Assembly: GCF_016612865.1 (NCBI RefSeq)
Contig: NZ_JAENZZ010000001.1
Location: 1,364,001-1,428,000 of the forward strand
Direction: 5' to 3'
From: Blastococcus sp. TML/M2B
GTDB taxonomy: Bacteria > Actinomycetota > Actinomycetes > Mycobacteriales > Geodermatophilaceae
Length of the DNA stretch: 64,000 bases
Positions 23,575 through 34,100 of the stretch are shown here, one piece after another (the first letter of the stretch is position 1; every line of letters begins with the position of its first letter). The notes under the pieces were generated by a model. The model was given only the letters and a program-made list of their open reading frames with translations, made no database searches and was not told the DNA's origin. Made by a program: the position numbers and the translations under genes.

Positions 23575-26500
23575 GTGGGACCCGAGCTGGAGATCCCGCG
23601 TCGCGCCGTCGTCCGGCTGGTGCGGTTCGGCTTCGAGGACGGCGAGCGGGCCGCCCGCGTGCTCTCCCACCCCGACCTGGGGCTGTGGGACCTGGAGCGC
23701 AACGAGCCCGCCGACCCCGAGGCCGGTCCCGTCGTCGCGGCGCTGGCCCGCGCCGGCGACCCCGACCTCGCCGCCCGCTCGCTGCACCGCCTGGTGGAGG
23801 CGCTCGACGAGGCCGACCCGCACGGGGAGTCGGCCGCGTCCCTGCTGGCCCGGCTGCGCGGCTCGGGGCTGCTGCGCAGCCGGCTGCTCGCGGTGCTGGG
23901 CGCCAGCTCCGGTCTCGCCGACCACCTCGCCGCGCACCCCGACGACTGGACGGTCCTCGACGCCGACGACTCCGGGCAGGCGCGGCCGACGCCCGCCGCG
24001 CTGGAGCAGCAGATGCTCACCGCGGTCGGCGCGGACCCCGACGACCCGCCGTGGGGCGTGCGGCTGGGGAAGGGCGCGCCCGACGCCGACCCCGCCCGGG
24101 TGGCCGCGCTGCGGCTGGCCTACCGGCGGGCGATCCTCTCCCTGGCCGGCCGCGACCTGGGCGACAACCTGGCTGCCGAGGAGGTCGCCGCCGAGCTCGC
24201 CGACATCGCCGCGGCGGTGCTCACCGCGGGGCTGGCGCTCGCCGTCGCCGAGCAGCCGGCCGACGCCGCGGCCTGCCGGCTCTCGGTCATCGCGCTGGGC
24301 AAGACCGGCGGCCGCGAGCTCAACTACGTGAGCGACGTCGACGTCGTCTTCGTCGGCGAGCCGGTGGACCCCGAGGACTCCGAGAGCGCCGCCCTGGGCA
24401 GCGCCACCCGGGTGGCCGCTGCCCTCATGCGGATCTGCCGCGAGGCGGCCTGGGAGGTCGACGCCGCGCTGCGCCCCGAGGGCAAGGCCGGGGTGCTGGT
24501 GCGCACGGTCGCCGGGCACTCGGCCTACTACGAGCAGTGGGCCAGCACGTGGGAGTTCCAGGCGCTGCTCAAGATGCGCCCGGTGGCCGGCGACCCCGAC
24601 CTCGGGCGGGCCTACGTCGACGCGCTGTGGCCCATGGTGTGGCGCGCCGGTGACCGCCCCGGGTTCGTCGGCGAGGTGCAGGCCATGCGCCGCCGGGTGG
24701 AGGAGAACATCCCGCCCGCGCAGGCCGACCGCGAGCTGAAGCTGGGCCGCGGCGGGCTGCGCGACGTCGAGTTCGCCGTCCAGCTGCTCCAGCTGGTGCA
24801 CGGCCGGGCCGACGCCTCGCTGCGGGCGGGCGGCACCCTGCCGGCGCTCATGGCGCTGTCGTCGGGGGGCTACGTCGGGCGGGACGACGCGGTCACCCTC
24901 ATCGCCTCCTACCGGTTCCTGCGCACCGTCGAGCACCGGCTCCAGCTGCTCCGGCTGCGGCGCACCCACCTGCTGCCCACCGACGAGCAGCAGCTGCGCT
25001 GGCTGGCCCGGTCGCTGGGCTACAAGCCGGACGCGCGCGGCGGGGCGGTCGACGTCCTGCAGGCCGAGCTGAACCTGCACACCCGCGAGGTCCGCCGGCT
25101 GCACGAGAAGCTCTTCTACCGCCCGCTGCTGTCGGCGGTGGCCCGCGTCCCCGGCGAGCGGCTGCAGCTGGGCTCGAAGGCCGCCGGCGACTGGCTGCGC
25201 GCGCTCGGCTTCGGTGACCCCGACGCCGCGCTGCGGCACCTCGCGGCGCTCACCGGCGGGGTCTCCCGCTCGGCGTCCATGCAGAAGTACCTGCTGCCGG
25301 TGCTGCTGCAGACCTTCGCCTCCTGCCCGAACCCGGACGCCGGGCTGCTCGCCTACCGGCAGGTCAGCGAGGCGCTGGGTGGCAACCAGTGGTTCCTGCG
25401 GCTGCTGCGCGACGAGGGCCAGGTCGCCGAGCGGCTGGCCCACCTGCTGGGGTCCAGCCAGTACGTCGCCGGCCTGCTGACCCGCACGCCCGAGGCGCTG
25501 CGGCTGCTCGCCGACGACGCCGAGCTCGAGCCGCGCGGGGTCGCCGCGCTGACCAGGGCGTGGGGCCTGGCCGCCGCGCGCGCCGGTGATCCGCAGGGCG
25601 GCATCCGGGTGCTGCGCGGGCTGCGCCGCCAGGAGCTGCTGCGGATCGCCTGCGCGGACCTCCTGGGCCGGCTCGACGTGCTGCGGGTGGGGGAGGCGCT
25701 GACCGACGTCGCCGTCGCCACCCTGCGGACCGGTCTGGACGTCGCCCTGCGCGCGCACGCCCTCGAGAGCGGCACCTCGGTCGACCAGCTGCCCGTGGAC
25801 GTCGCGGTCATCGGCATGGGCCGGCTCGGCGGCGGCGAGATGGGCTACGGCTCGGACGCCGACGTCCTCTTCGTGCACCGCCCGCGGGCGGGTGCGGAGG
25901 AGGCCGCCGCGACGGCGACGGCCAACGCCGTGGCGCACACCCTGCGGAGGCTGCTCGGCGAGCCCGGACCGGACCCCGCGTTCGAGATCGACGCGGACCT
26001 GCGGCCCGAGGGCCGGCAGGGCGCGATGGCCCGCAGCCTGTCGGCGTTCCGCGAGTACTACGAGCGCTGGGTGTCGCTGTGGGAGGTGCAGGCGCTGCTG
26101 CGGGCGACGCCGGTCGCCGGCGACGAGGAGCTGGGTGCGGCGTTCGTCGAGCTCATCGACCCGATCCGCTACCCCGAGGGCGGCCTGGCCGCCGACCAGG
26201 TGGCCGAGATCCGCCGGATCAAGGCCCGCGTGGAGCGCGAGCGGCTGCCGCGCGGCGCCGACCCCGCGACGCACACCAAGCTGGGCCGCGGCGGGCTGGC
26301 CGACGTCGAGTGGACCGTGCAGCTGCTGCAGCTGCAGCACGGCGGCGAGCTGCCGGGCCTGCGCGTCCGGTCGACCGTGGAGGGGCTGGCCGCGGCCTCG
26401 GACGCGGAACTGGTGACCGCCGAGGACGCCGAGGCGCTGCGCGCGGCGTGGGAGCTGGCGACGCGAGCGCGCAACGCGGTCTTCCTCGTCCGCGGGCGGC

Positions 26501-26670
26501 CCAGCGACCAGCTGCCGCGGCCGGGGCTCGAGCTGGAAGGCGTGGCGCGGGCGTGCGGCTACGGCGCCGAGACCCAGCCCGGGCAGTTCCTCGACGAGTA
26601 CCACCGGACCACCCGGCGCGCCCGCACCGTGGTCGAGCACGTCTTCTACGGGCAGGCCGGCGAGGGCTGA
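23575..26670 (+). CDS. glnE: Glutamine synthetase adenylyltransferase / adenylyl-removing enzyme
   Basis: 1031 aa, GTG 23575. It has two nucleotidyltransferase domains. The N-terminal one (ALGKTGGRELNYVSDVDVVF, then LRPEGKAGVLV) removes AMP from glutamine synthetase; the C-terminal one (GMGRLGGGEMGYGSDADVLF, then LRPEGRQGAMARS) adds it. Each is followed by a GlnD/HD-like helical domain with KLGRGGLRDVEF or KLGRGGLADVEW. The target should be Tyr in the GlnA1 encoded at 41582, not GlnA2. Intact, normal length. The neighbour order with glnA2 matches mycobacteria. Confidence 0.95.
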   Translation: MGPELEIPRRAVVRLVRFGFEDGERAARVLSHPDLGLWDLERNEPADPEAGPVVAALARAGDPDLAARSLHRLVEALDEADPHGESAASLLARLRGSGLLRSRLLAVLGASSGLADHLAAHPDDWTVLDADDSGQARPTPAALEQQMLTAVGADPDDPPWGVRLGKGAPDADPARVAALRLAYRRAILSLAGRDLGDNLAAEEVAAELADIAAAVLTAGLALAVAEQPADAAACRLSVIALGKTGGRELNYVSDVDVVFVGEPVDPEDSESAALGSATRVAAALMRICREAAWEVDAALRPEGKAGVLVRTVAGHSAYYEQWASTWEFQALLKMRPVAGDPDLGRAYVDALWPMVWRAGDRPGFVGEVQAMRRRVEENIPPAQADRELKLGRGGLRDVEFAVQLLQLVHGRADASLRAGGTLPALMALSSGGYVGRDDAVTLIASYRFLRTVEHRLQLLRLRRTHLLPTDEQQLRWLARSLGYKPDARGGAVDVLQAELNLHTREVRRLHEKLFYRPLLSAVARVPGERLQLGSKAAGDWLRALGFGDPDAALRHLAALTGGVSRSASMQKYLLPVLLQTFASCPNPDAGLLAYRQVSEALGGNQWFLRLLRDEGQVAERLAHLLGSSQYVAGLLTRTPEALRLLADDAELEPRGVAALTRAWGLAAARAGDPQGGIRVLRGLRRQELLRIACADLLGRLDVLRVGEALTDVAVATLRTGLDVALRAHALESGTSVDQLPVDVAVIGMGRLGGGEMGYGSDADVLFVHRPRAGAEEAAATATANAVAHTLRRLLGEPGPDPAFEIDADLRPEGRQGAMARSLSAFREYYERWVSLWEVQALLRATPVAGDEELGAAFVELIDPIRYPEGGLAADQVAEIRRIKARVERERLPRGADPATHTKLGRGGLADVEWTVQLLQLQHGGELPGLRVRSTVEGLAAASDAELVTAEDAEALRAAWELATRARNAVFLVRGRPSDQLPRPGLELEGVARACGYGAETQPGQFLDEYHRTTRRARTVVEHVFYGQAGEG

Positions 26671-26730
26671 CCGCGCCGGCTCCCGGTGTCCCCCGGTCAG
26701 GTGACCGCGAACCCGGAGCTCGCGACGAGG

Positions 26731-26753
26731 GCCACGCGGCCGTTCCGCGTGGC
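26731..26753. terminator. Hairpin after glnE
   Basis: GCCACGCG pairs with CGCGTGGC across a short loop, 61 bp after the glnE stop and just before the next start. It has no T-tract, so it is only a weak terminator candidate. Confidence 0.35.
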
Positions 26754-26764
26754 ACGCTCCCGGG

Positions 26765-28562
26765 ATGCGCGACGGGGTGGCGACGGAGGACCGGCGTGCC
26801 CGGCAGGCGGACCCGCTGCTCGTCGGCGGCCTCGTCCTCGTCGCGCTGCAGACCGTCGTGCGCGCGGTCCTGGTCCTGGGCTCGAGCCTGTGGCAGGACG
26901 ACCTGTTCCACCTGAGCATGTTCCAGCGGTGGGGGTTGTCACGCGAGTTCCTGGTGCGGGAGCACAACGGCCACCTGGAGATCGGGCCGAACCTCGTCTA
27001 CGCCGTCCTCGGCAGTGACCCCGGGCTCTCCTTCGTCCCGGCGGCGCTGCTCCTGCTGGCACTCCAGCTGACCGCGTCCTGCCTGCTGCTGGTGGTGCTG
27101 CGGCTCCTGTTCGGCCGGTCCCCGTGGGTCCTCGTGCCGTTCACCGTCTACCTCTTCACGCCCCTGGCGCTGCCGTCGGCGACCTGGCTGGCGGCGGGGC
27201 TGGAGGCGCTGCCGCTGCAGATCGCCCTGTTCACGGTGCTGATCGGCGGCGTCCGGGCCTACCGTGAGCGCTCCTGGCGCTGGGCCGCGCTCTCGGCCGT
27301 CGGCACGGCGACGGGGCTGCTGTTCTGGGAGAAGGCGGTGCTCGTCCTGCCCGCCCTCGTCGCCGTCCTGGTGCTCGTCGAGGAGGCCGGCACCCCGTGG
27401 TGGGAGAGCCTGCGCCGGGTCGCGCGCTCCTGGCCCTACCTCCTGCCGCACGCGCTCCTGGTCGCCGGCTACGTGCCGTTCTACCTGTCCGTCGTGGGCC
27501 GGTCCGAGCTGGCACCCGAGCCGGGAGCCGTGCTCTCCACGACCGCCGAGACGGTCTTCTCCATGCTGCTGCCCGGGCTGGTCGGTGGCCCGTGGACGGC
27601 GGAGGGCGCCGACGACACCGTGGCGGCGGACGCCGGCACGGTCCGGGCGGTGCTCGTCGCCGTGCTCGTGGCCGTCGTCGTCGCGGTCAGCATCTGGTTG
27701 CGGAGGGGGCGCGCGGTCAAGGCGTGGCTGCTGGTCGCCGGCTACCTGGCGGTGGACATCGCGCTGGTCCAGCTCACCCGCGCATCCGACCTGGCCATCG
27801 CCGCGCGCGACCCCCGGTACATCACCGACGCCATCCCGGTGGTCGTCCTGGGCTGCTGCGCGGCGTTCAGCGGGCCGCGGCGGGCGTCCACCGCACCGGC
27901 GTGGACCGGTCGGCTCGCCGGACGGGCGCTCCCGGCCGTGGCGGTGAGCGCGCTGCTCGTCGTCAGCTCGCTGGGCAGCAGCGCGCTGATCGTCGACGAG
28001 TTGCAGCACACCCGGCGCGGCCACCTTCGTGTCCGACGTGCTGGAGACGATGGACGCCCGGCCGGAGGTGTCGGTGGTGAGCACGCTCCCGCCGGTGCAC
28101 GTCACGATCTTCGAGTCCTTCGACCTCGACGCGACCCTCCGCACCGTCGGCGAGCCACGCCCCTTCGACCGGCCGGCGACCGAGATGGGGATGTTCGACC
28201 AGGACGCCGTCCTGCGCCCGATCACGCTGCTGGAGCCGATCCTGGAGGCGTCGGGACCGGTTCCGGGCTGCGGCTGGCCGCTGCCCGCCGGTGGCCAGGT
28301 GCTCGGCGACGTCCCGATCTGGTTCGGCCTCCAGGTGCTCCGGTTCGGCTACGACAGCCCGGCGGAGGTCACGGTGCACCTGGCGGTGGGGGACGACCGG
28401 CAGGACGTGACGGTCCCCGCCGGCACCGGCCGGGTCATGTTCGTCGTCACGGGTCAGCAGGGGCCGGTCGCGGTCCGGGCGTCGGGTGCCCCGGCCGGCA
28501 CCGTCTGCGTCGACGACGTCGTCGTCGGCACGCCGTGGCCCGAGGGGCTGAGCGGGAACTAG
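26765..28562 (+). CDS. GT-C-like polytopic membrane protein B, frame broken once
   Basis: About 598 aa. ATG 26765 is followed by a first helix and SLWQDDLFHLSMFQR, then REHNGHLEIGPNLVY, SATWLAAGLEALPLQIALF and about ten hydrophobic helices. After VDELQHTRR an extra base near 28018 must be skipped to continue ATFVSDVLETMDARPEV and the soluble C-terminal domain, which ends GLSGN at TAG 28560-28562. The DD pair in the first outer loop suggests a GT-C glycosyltransferase. It is paralogous to the gene at 20858. The following GT4, DUF3068 and AftD genes make an envelope polysaccharide role likely. The stop shares CTAG with the stop of the convergent gene. Confidence 0.65.
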
Positions 28563-29837
28563 TCCGTGCGCCGGGCCGCGAGCTCCTCGAGCGCCCGCGG
28601 GCCCCGGGCCAGCCGCGCCAGGCGCACGCGGCCGGTCACGGAGGCCGGTCCGGCGGCGTCGCCGGTCGCGATGCGGTCGAGGGCCGCGGCCAGGGGACCG
28701 AGGGCGGTGCGCGCGCCCGCGGCGGACGCGGAGCGGGCCGAGGCGGCCAGGACCGCGGCGAACGCCCGCGCGCTCGCCCCCCAGGCCAGCGAGGCGGCGT
28801 GCCGGGCAGCGGCGGCGCCCATCGCCTCCCGCGTGCTGCGGTCCTCGAGCAGCTGCGCGGTGGCGGTCACCATCTCCTCGAGGTCGTCGACCAGGACGCC
28901 GCTGACGCCGTCCACGACCGATTCGCGCAGACCGCCGGCGGACCGGTAGCCGACGGTCGGCACCCGGTGCCCGCCGGCCTCGTTGACCACCAGGCACCAC
29001 CCCTCCTTGACCGAGGGGACCAGGTGCACCCAGGCCGAGGCGAGCCGCTCGTGCTTGGTCTGCTCGTCGACGAACCCGGCGAAGGTCACCCGGTCGGTCA
29101 CCCCGAGGCGCTCGGCCTCGGCGCGCAGCTCCGGCTCGCACCAGCCCTCACCGACCACGGTGAGGGTCAGGTCCGGCCAGCGGTCGGCGAGCCGGGCGAG
29201 CACCGCCAGCGCGTGCTCGACCCGTTTGTGCGGCACGAGCCGGGCGACGACGAGCAGTTCCGGTGCGGGCGAGCGCGCGGACCGGACGGCGGGGGTCGGT
29301 TCGACACCGACCGGGACGATGTCGATCCGGGCGGCGTCGATCCCGAGCTCGACGAGCTCGGTGCGGGTGGCCTCGGAGACGGTGACGTACCGGGCCCGGC
29401 GGTAGAGGCGTGGTGCGAGGACCGACTCGATCCACCAGCCGAGCCGGCCGCCGACGCGGCCGAAGACGATCGGCCACTGCTCGCGGTGCACGTGGTGCAC
29501 CAGCACCGTCACGGGGCGCCCGGGTGACCAGCGTGCTGCCGAACGGGATGCCGTTCTGCACGTCCACCACCAGCCGCGGGCGGTGGCGCAGGACGTGGGA
29601 CAGGGCCCGGGGGTAGACGGTCAGCCGGCCGCCGCGACGCACGATCCGGACGCCGTTCACGACCTCCTCGGCCGGAGCGCGCCCGTGCGCGGCGCAGAGC
29701 AGCGACACGCGCAGGCCGGCCGCGGCGAGGCCCTCCGCGATGCGGTGGACGTACCGCTCGGAGCCACCGCCCTCCGGATGGCTGAGGTCGCGCCAGTTCA
29801 CGAAGAGCACGTCGGTGTCCTCGGAGGCCCTGAGCAT
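28559..29837 (-). CDS. GT4-type glycosyltransferase, frame broken once
   Basis: About 425 aa from ATG 29837 (MLRASEDTDVLFVNWRDLSH). The N-terminal fold shows PEGGGSERYVHRIAEGLAAAG, the donor-side GT-B start of GT4 enzymes. After FGSTLVTRAP one extra C (GGGG 29513-29516 on the plus strand) must be skipped to reach VTVLVHHVHREQWPIVFGR. The C-terminal Rossmann domain has LLVVARLVPHKRVEHAL and SVKEGWCLVVNEAGGHRVPTVGY, holding the EGW-x6-E sugar-nucleotide motif. It is soluble or membrane-associated and probably acts on a cytoplasmic lipid-linked acceptor. Sugar specificity cannot be read. The neighbours point to cell-wall or surface glycan synthesis. Confidence 0.8.
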
Positions 29838-30156
29838 TCGCGGCACGGTAATGGAAGAGAGCGCGTTGTCGAGCCGACGGTTATGTCTTTTCTCGGTACG
29901 GAATCCCGCATCCCCGAATGGGTGGCGCATCCATTGACTGAGAGCAATTGTGCGCTCACGCGGGGTGCACATTTCGCCCGCCTTCCGAGCTGCCGGGAAT
30001 GCGCGCTGGTCAGGAGGGTGACGAAGGGTTCCCGCGCGCAGCGCCGCGTGATACGAACCCGACGTCGATGCGTCACGGGACCGGTCGGAATGGCTGCCGG
30101 GGTCCGGACAATTGCCGGACGGGCGCCCACGTGACCGTTCCACCAAGGGGAGCCGC
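29838..30156. promoter_or_regulatory. Divergent promoter region
   Basis: 319 bp with lower GC than its surroundings, between the divergent GT4 and DUF3068 genes. Both promoters should lie here. I see no convincing ORF, tRNA or inverted operator. AT-rich patches lie at 29875-29895 and 29940-29965. An AAGGGGAG ribosome site for the rightward gene is at 30146-30153. Confidence 0.45.
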
Positions 30157-31125
30157 ATGGGGGCACGGGGAGCCGGGCGGGCCGTCGCCGTGCTCGGTGG
30201 CGTCGTGCTCGCCGTGGGTCTGCCGGCGTCGGCGGCGTCGGGGTCGCGGATGCCGCTGCTCCCCGTGGAGGAGGCGTACGAGACGGTCGTCGAGGGCTCC
30301 GACGTCACGCTGCTGGACCCCGTGACCTTCGAGCAGCGCACCGGCGTGGACGTGTCGGTGGAGGTCCGGGTCCACGACGACGCCGAGGCCGGGCAGGTGG
30401 ACGACGACACCGCCGTGCGGGTGTCGGAGACGACGGCCCGCACCGCGGAGGGGACGCTGCTCTCGACGACGACCACGACGGCCTGCCTCGACCGGCGCAC
30501 GCGGGAGGCCGTCGACTGCCCGGTGGAGGCGGTGGACGGCCGGCGCGTGGACGTGCGGGGGCTGACCCTCGCCTTCCCGCCCGGGGCCGCCGCCCAGGAC
30601 CGGATGATGTGGGACGACACGGCGGAGGCCTCCTTCCCCGTCCGGCTGCTCGGCACCGAGCGCTTCCACGGGCTCGAGGTCCAGCGGTTCGAGCACCGCG
30701 TCCCCGAGCAGGTGCTCCGCGCGGTCACCGTGCCCGGGTTGCTCGTCGGCTCCCCGGAGGCGACGGCGCCGGCCGACGTCCTGTACGGGACGACTCGGTT
30801 CCTGCTCGTCGAACCGGTCAGCGGGGTCGTCGTGGCGAGCGAGGACATCCGGCTGACCCGGCTGCGGGGAGCCGACGGCACCCCCGGCGCGGTGCTGCTC
30901 GGCGGGGCGTTCGCCTCGTCGGAGGAGAGCGACGCCGACGCCGTGGCCCGCGCGCGGGCGGCGATCGGGCAGCAGGACGGCGCTGACGGGGTCCTCTCCT
31001 GGGCGGCGGCGGGCACGGGGGTGGCGCTGCTGGGCCTGGGCGGGCTGCTCGTCGCCCGCGGGCGTGCACTGCCGGCCGGACAGGTACCGGGCGGGGCCCT
31101 CGGGCACCCCGTCCCGGTGTCCTGA
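30157..31125 (+). CDS. DUF3068 domain protein (porin/envelope-associated type)
   Basis: 322 aa, ATG 30157, AGGGGAG upstream. The N-terminal membrane segment (AVAVLGGVVLAVGLPASAASG) is signal-like. A large extracytoplasmic domain follows (YETVVEGSDVTLLDPVTF, TACLDRRTREAVDC, FPVRLLGTERFHGLEVQRFE). A C-terminal helix (AAAGTGVALLGLGGLLVA) and a short cytoplasmic tail close it. This two-anchor layout matches DUF3068, a family common in mycolate-type and related actinobacteria, often beside arabinan genes as here. Function is not established. It ends 17 bp before the AftD gene, so an operon is likely. Confidence 0.8.
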   Translation: MGARGAGRAVAVLGGVVLAVGLPASAASGSRMPLLPVEEAYETVVEGSDVTLLDPVTFEQRTGVDVSVEVRVHDDAEAGQVDDDTAVRVSETTARTAEGTLLSTTTTTACLDRRTREAVDCPVEAVDGRRVDVRGLTLAFPPGAAAQDRMMWDDTAEASFPVRLLGTERFHGLEVQRFEHRVPEQVLRAVTVPGLLVGSPEATAPADVLYGTTRFLLVEPVSGVVVASEDIRLTRLRGADGTPGAVLLGGAFASSEESDADAVARARAAIGQQDGADGVLSWAAAGTGVALLGLGGLLVARGRALPAGQVPGGALGHPVPVS

Positions 31126-31142
31126 GCGGCGGCTCCCGCGAC

Positions 31143-34100
31143 ATGGCGACGATCCCCCTCGACGAGGTCACCGCACCGGCCGTGCCGGTCCCCGCCCCTC
31201 CGGCGGATCGGGCCGGGCGGGTGCGCCCGGGGGCGGGGGCGCTGCTCGTCCGGTTCCGGTCGGCGCTGGTCTGCCTCGGCTTCGTGGTCCTGGCGGTGCT
31301 GCAGGAGCCGGGGCAGGTGGTCGGCGACACCAAGCTCGACCTGGCGGTGGACCCCGTCGACTTCCTCCACCGCGCGTTGACGCTGTGGGAGCCGGAGGGC
31401 GCGGCCGGGCAGCTGCAGAACCAGGCCTACGGCTACTTCTTCCCGATGGGCCCCTTCTTCGCCGCCGGTCGGCTGATCGGCCTGCCGCCCTGGCTGGTCC
31501 AGCGGCTCTGGCTGGCGCTGCTGCTGAGCGTCGCCTACCTGGGCGTGGTCGTCCTGGCCCGCCGGTTGAGGATCGGGACGCCGGCGACCGCGGTGCTCGC
31601 CGGCGTCGCGTACGCCTGCGCCCCCCGGATGATCACGTCGCTGGGGGCCCACTCGGTCGAGATGGTGCCGATGGCGCTGGCGCCGTGGGTGGTGGTGCCG
31701 CTGGCCGGGATCGCCCTGCACGGCTCGGCCCGGCGCGCCGCGCTGCGATCGGGCCTGGCGGTGTTCTGCATCGGCGGGGTGAACGCCGTCGCCACGGCCG
31801 CCGCGCTGCCGCTGGCCGCGCTGTTCGTCCTGACCCGGCCGGCGGGGCCGCTGCGGCGCCGGCTGATGGCCTGGTGGGTCGTGGCGGTGGGCCTGGCGAC
31901 CGCCTGGTGGGTCGGGCCGTTGCTGCTCCTGGGCCGGTACAGCCCGCGCTTCCTGGACTACATCGAGACAGCTGCGTCGACCACCGCGCCGACCGACGTC
32001 CTCAGCGTGCTGCGTGGCACCTCGCACTGGCTGGCGCCGCTGCGCACCTCGGCCGGGCCGGTCTGGCCGGCGGGGTGGTCGCTGGTGGGCGACGCGATCC
32101 CGGCCGGGGCCACGGTGGTCCTGGCCGCGGCGGGGCTGGTCGCGCTGTGCCGGCGTGACCTGCCCGAGCGCCGCTGGCTGGTGCTGGCGGTGGTGGCGGG
32201 GACGGCCCTGGTGTCGATGGGCCACCTGGCCTCGGTCGACGGGGCGGCGGCGGGGTGGCTGCACGAGGCCCTGGACGGACCGCTGGCCCCGCTGCGGAAC
32301 GTGCACAAGTTCGACCCGCTGCTGCGGCTGCCCCTGGTGCTCGGCCTGGCGCACCTCGCGGCGGTGCTGGTGCGGTGGCCGGGCCGGGGCGCCGGGCCGG
32401 GATTGGGCGCCCGCTCGGCGGCCGCCGCGAGGTGGACGTCGCGGGCGCTCGTGGCCGGGCTCGTGCTGGCCCTGGTGGCCACCGTGTCACCCGCTCTCGC
32501 CGGACGTCTGGTCCCGCCGACGGGCTTCGAGGACGTGCCCGACCACTGGCGCGAGGCGGCGGAGTTCCTGGCCGCCGAGCAGCCCAGCGGCCGGGCGCTG
32601 CTGGTGCCCGGCTCCTCGTTCCCCACCTACGCGTGGGGGTCGGCCACCGACGAGCCGATCCAGGCCCTCGCGGAGTCGCCGTGGGACGTCCGCAACCAGA
32701 TCCCGCTGACACCCGCGGGGCACATCCGGGTGCTCGACGCGGTCGAGGCGAGGCTGTCCCGGGGGGAGGGGTCGGCCGGACTGGCGCCCTACCTCGCCCG
32801 CGCCGGCTTCTCCCACCTGGTGCTGCGCAACGACCTCGATCCCGGTTCGTCGGGTGCGACGCGTCCCCTGCTGGTCCGGCAGGCGCTGGCCAACTCGCCG
32901 GGCATCACCGAGGTCGCCGAGTTCGGGCCGGTCCAGGGCGAGGAGGTGTCCGACCGGGGGGTCGTGGTCGACGCCGGGCTGGTCGAGCCGGCGCCCGCGA
33001 TCCAGGTCTACGCGGTGGCCGACGTGGCGCCACCGGCCTGGACGGCACCGCTGTCCTCGGTGGTCGGCGTCCACGGCGGTCCCGACGCGGTGCTCGCGCT
33101 GGAGGACCGCGGCCTGGTGACCGACCGCCCGACGGTGACCGCGGGGGAGCTGGACGTGCCGGCGGGCCCGGTGATGCTCAGCGACGCGTGGGTCCGCCGG
33201 GAACGCAACTTCGGCCGCATCTCCGGCGCGACCTCGGCCGGCCTGGGCGTGTGGGACCCGCTGCGGCTGGACGCACCGGCGCGCGACTACACGGTGCCCG
33301 GGCTGAGCGGCGCCGAGTCCACCGTCGCCTACTTCAACGGGCACATCAGCGCCTCCAGCTCGGCGTCGGACGCGGACGGCTTCCAGGCCCCCCAGCTCGA
33401 CGCCCAGCCGTGGTCGGCGCTGGACCGCAACCTGCTCACGGCCTGGCAGCCGGCGCCGTGGGCCGGTGCCTCCGCGCCGTCGTGGTGGCGGCTGACCACG
33501 ACGGAGCCGTTCACCCGCCACGGGCATCATCGTCCGGCTCGGCCGGCCGCTGGACGGTGCCCGCCCCGACCGGTTGCGGCTGACCACGGACGCCGGCGAG
33601 GTGACCGTGCCGGTGGCCGACACCGGGGAGGCCCAGATCCTCCCGCTGCCGGGCGGGGCGACCCGCTCGCTGACCATCAGCACGGTCGTCGACGAGGCGG
33701 ACGGCACCCACGGCGCCGGCCTCTCGCTCGCCGAGGTGGCCATCCCCGGGGTCACCATCCAGCGGACCGTCGTCGCCCCCGGCATCGAGGAGCCGGTGCA
33801 GGTCTACGCCTTCGACGTCTCGGCGGGCACCTCCGGCTGCGTCGTCGACACCGGGGGCGCGCCCCGGTGCGCCGCCACCCTGGCCGACGCGGCCGAGGAG
33901 AGCCTGATCCTGGACCGGGTGTTCGAGACCGCCGGCGCCTCCGACCACTCGGTCGCCGTGACCGGGCTGCCCCGGCTGGGGCCGGAGCTGGATGCGCTGC
34001 TCGCCCAGGTGCGCGGCGGCCCACGCGCGGAGTCCGGCAGCGCGGTGTGGGACCCGCGGGCCAGCCCCGGGGCCGCCGTCGACGGCGACCCGCGGACCAC

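Noticed and set aside
23242-26967. A 1241-codon open frame antisense to glnE
   Set aside because: It mirrors glnE codon by codon, is rich in Gly/Arg/Gln without domains, and arises because GC-rich genes leave the opposite strand stop-free.
29798-30166. A 122-codon minus-strand open frame in the divergent promoter region
   Set aside because: No ribosome site, no recognisable motif, odd composition, and it would cover both promoters.
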